Part shown: positions 61,991-64,000 of the stretch, one piece after another | How the letters are laid out: the number at the start of each line of letters is the position of its first letter | Numbering within the stretch: the stretch's first letter is position 1 | DNA from: JBFMCT01 sp046565765 | Lineage (GTDB): Bacteria; Actinomycetota; Acidimicrobiia; Acidimicrobiales; AC-14 | Length of the DNA: 64,000 bases | Assembly: GCA_046565765.1 (NCBI GenBank) | Contig: JBKHXX010000038.1 | Location: 19,019 to 83,018 of the forward strand | Reading direction: 5' to 3' | Position numbers and translations under genes: made by a program | Notes under the pieces: model-generated | The model's input: the letters and a program-made list of their open reading frames with translations, nothing else | Databases searched by the model: none | What the model was told of the DNA's origin: nothing

Positions 61991-63037
61991 ATGGCCATGA
62001 CCATCGTAGAGACGCGCCGGATTGCGGCCGGCGTGGACACGCATCTGGACCTGCACGTGGTGGCTGTCATCGACGAGGTGAGCGGCGTCATCGCTGTCGA
62101 GCCGTTCCCCTCTACCGTGGCCGGCTACCGCCACCTCACCGCGTGGCTGCAGTCGTTCGGGACTGTGCTGCGGGTAGGAGTCGAGGCACCGGCTCCTATG
62201 GCGCCGGGGTGAGCCGATACCGGCGCAAGTCCGGCATCGATGTCGTCGAAGTCGATCGGCCGAACCGCCAGGCCCGCCACCGATCCGGGAAGTCCGATCC
62301 CCTCGACGCCGTCGCCGCCGCCCGAGCGGCGCTGTCGGGAACGGCCGCCGGCCTGCCCAAGGCCCGCAACGGCAACGTGGAGGCGATTCGCGTCCTCATG
62401 GTCGCCCGGCGCTCCGCCGTCGATGAGCGCATCGCCACGCTCAACCAGCTTCGACACGTCGTCCTCACCGCTGACGAGCCAATTCGCGGTCGATTCAAGG
62501 GCCTCAGCGCCGTCACGCTGGCCAAGCGGGCGGCCGGCCTCCGGCCCCGGGAGGGCGACAACGTCCGCCACGCCACGCTGTTGACGATCCGCATCCTCGG
62601 GCGGCGGGCGCTGTACCTCCGCGAGGAGACAACCGAGCTCGCCGCTGTCCTGAAGCCGCTCGTGACCGAGGCCGCGCCAGGCCTCCTCGGCGTCTTCGGC
62701 ATCGGCTACGAGACTGCCGCACGCTTGCTCGTGGCCGCCGGCGACAACCCCGAGCGGCTCCGCTCCGAGGCCGCGTGGGCGCACCTGTGCGGCGTCGCCC
62801 CCATCCCCGCGTCCTCGGGCAGAGTCGTGCGCCACCGCCTCAACCGGGGCGGCGACCGCCAGGCCAACAGTGCGCTCTACCACGTGGTTATCACCCGCAT
62901 GAGCCATCACCAGCCGACCCGGGACTATGTCGCCCGTCGCCGAGGGCAAATCGCTGGGCGAGATCTCACGCGCCCTCAAGCGCTACGTGGCCCGCGAGGT
63001 CTACAAGCATCTTCCCCGGCCGACCACGGCCCGCTGA
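61991..63037 (+). pseudogene. IS110-family transposase, two frameshifts
   Basis: The start MAMTIVETRRIAAGVDTHLD carries the first Asp of the DEDD (RuvC-like) centre. A one-base loss near 62184 turns VEGTGSYGAGVSRY into a stop. The next frame has SGKSDPLDAVAA, then ETAARLLVAAGDNPERLRS and CGVAPIPASSG with the C-terminal serine region. A second shift near 62936 is followed by AEGKSLGEISRALKRYVARE, closing the protein at 63037. Both shifts make it inactive. Confidence 0.8.
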
Positions 63038-63626
63038 TCCCTCATCGCCACCGGAGAGCGGTCTGACCCTGGAATCGGCAGACGCGCAGCTCTCCGGCGA
63101 ACGAACTGTCGATCGCTCTCCGCCCCTTCTCGACCCTGCGGACCGTGACCTAACAGGAGCTTGCCCTCGGCCTCGAGTGGGCCTTCTCTGTCGTGTCCGA
63201 GACCCGCAATTCGCCCCTTGACATTCACAGGAGCATCGATCTGTCACCGTAGGAGGCGAGTGAGGGGTGCCGGCTGGACCCTCCGACCGGCGGCCACGAG
63301 GCCGACGACCGCGGAGAGGCACCAGGACTAGGAAATGATCACGATGGCCGTCACACGGCGCTGCTCGGACGGGCCCTCAGTGCTCATCTTCAGCGTGTCG
63401 ATCTGCTCATCTTCAGTGAATCCCTCTCCACCAGGCGGCGTGGCACGACGAAGACGTCCTACTCCAGTCAGCCCCCGTTCCGGAAGGTGATCGTGACCGT
63501 GCCGGCTAATCGGGCGCTTCGCGTTGAAGTGGGGATCGTGAGGTAGGGAGGCATCCACCACGCGGGCCAGGGGCCCCGCCATCGTTGCGGCTATCTGACG
63601 GCTGCGACGACGGGAGGCCCCTGACA
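63038..63626. other. Intergenic region with a small direct repeat
   Basis: 589 bases with no convincing gene. TGCTCATCTTCAG occurs at 63381-63393 and 63404-63416, a layout like the ends of IS21-type elements, but nothing else of such an element is visible. Otherwise nothing recognised. Confidence 0.4.
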
Positions 63627-64000
63627 ATGAGCGACGCTACCGGTCTGGCCGAGGCGCTTCTGGGACTGGAGGGGTTCCGGGTGCTGAGGGTCGAGGAGGG
63701 TCCCGACGAGCTGGTGGTCAGCGTCGAGACCGTCGCCGCGGGTGGGTTGTGAACGGTGCGGCGTGCGGGCCGAGGCGCACATCGCACGCCGATCGACATC
63801 CGCGACCTGACCTGCTTCGGTCGCCCGGCACGGCTGCGGTGGATCAAGCGGCGGTGGCGCTGCGTCGATGCGGACTGCGAGGCCGAGACCTGGACCGAGC
63901 GCTCCCCCCACGTCGACGCCCAGGCGGTGCTCACCCGCCGGGCGGGAGCCGAGGCGTGCCGGCAGGTGGGTGAGGAGGCCCGGGCGGTGTCCAAGGTGGC
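63627..64000 (+). pseudogene. ISL3-like transposase, frameshifted, cut by window end
   Basis: The frame from ATG 63627 (LAEALLGLEGFRVLRVEE) soon stops, but continues in another frame with a zinc-finger GCERCGV and the following CFGRPARLRWIKRRWRCVD, the N-terminal zinc-ribbon region of ISL3 transposases. At least two shifts occur before 63800. The C-terminal catalytic part lies beyond the window. Confidence 0.65.

Overview
The window is high-GC DNA and looks like the replication-origin region of an actinobacterial chromosome. The order rpmH-rnpA-yidD-yidC-jag-rsmG-parA-parB on one strand, diverging from dnaA-dnaN-recF-dciA-gyrB-gyrA on the other, is the standard oriC neighbourhood. The blocks trxA-trxB-antisigma-sigM, DUF6049-pcnA and ino1-padR-DUF5318-ponA-rpsF-ssb-rpsR-rplI-dnaB match the gene order I know from mycobacteria. 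The clade is an inference: a deep-branching actinomycete such as Acidimicrobiia would fit the composition and the way these blocks are mixed with unfamiliar genes.

Layout. 1-6.1 kb: an incomplete YceI gene, an unknown DUF2188-like protein, DUF3566, a TadE-like protein and a plus-strand block (VKOR-like, GH15, SDR). 6.0-16.4 kb: the minus-strand replication operon with an intein in gyrA. 16.7-22.5 kb: rpmH to parB, with a parS site inside rsmG. 22.6-27.6 kb: thioredoxin genes, a SigM-type sigma/anti-sigma pair and a receptor kinase. 27.7-30.1 kb: a divergent pseudokinase-TIR-membrane protein. 30.1-46.6 kb: mostly housekeeping genes (degV, DUF6049, GNAT, pcm, mrp, deacetylase, pcnA, ino1, ponA, panB). 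46.7-53.1 kb: a fused sigma/anti-sigma protein, the rpsF-ssb-rpsR-rplI ribosomal/SSB cluster and dnaB with a second intein. 53.2-64 kb: an accessory region with a decayed Tn7-like element (tnsA, broken tnsB, patched tnsC, tniQ), a broken methyltransferase, an NmrA/PadR pair, a broken IS110 transposase and the start of a broken ISL3-like transposase.

How it fits together. Replication initiation (dnaA, dnaN, dnaB, ssb), topology (gyrA, gyrB), segregation (parA, parB, parS) and the membrane insertion and tRNA/ribosome functions sit in compact runs with 4-base start/stop overlaps. I saw no frameshift in the core genes, while several accessory genes carry frameshifts, so the accessory region looks like real decay more than sequencing error. 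Four copies of a 47-base palindrome lie between core genes.

Most notable items: the pseudokinase-TIR membrane protein facing a receptor kinase in the place where murJ usually lies; a class 3 type intein in DnaB; an rpmH/rnpA start arrangement resembling that of Thermus; the 47-base palindrome family, one copy of which touches the gyrA ribosome binding site; a LexA-like palindrome before dnaB; and a sigma factor fused to its own anti-sigma region. No tRNA, rRNA or CRISPR array was found.
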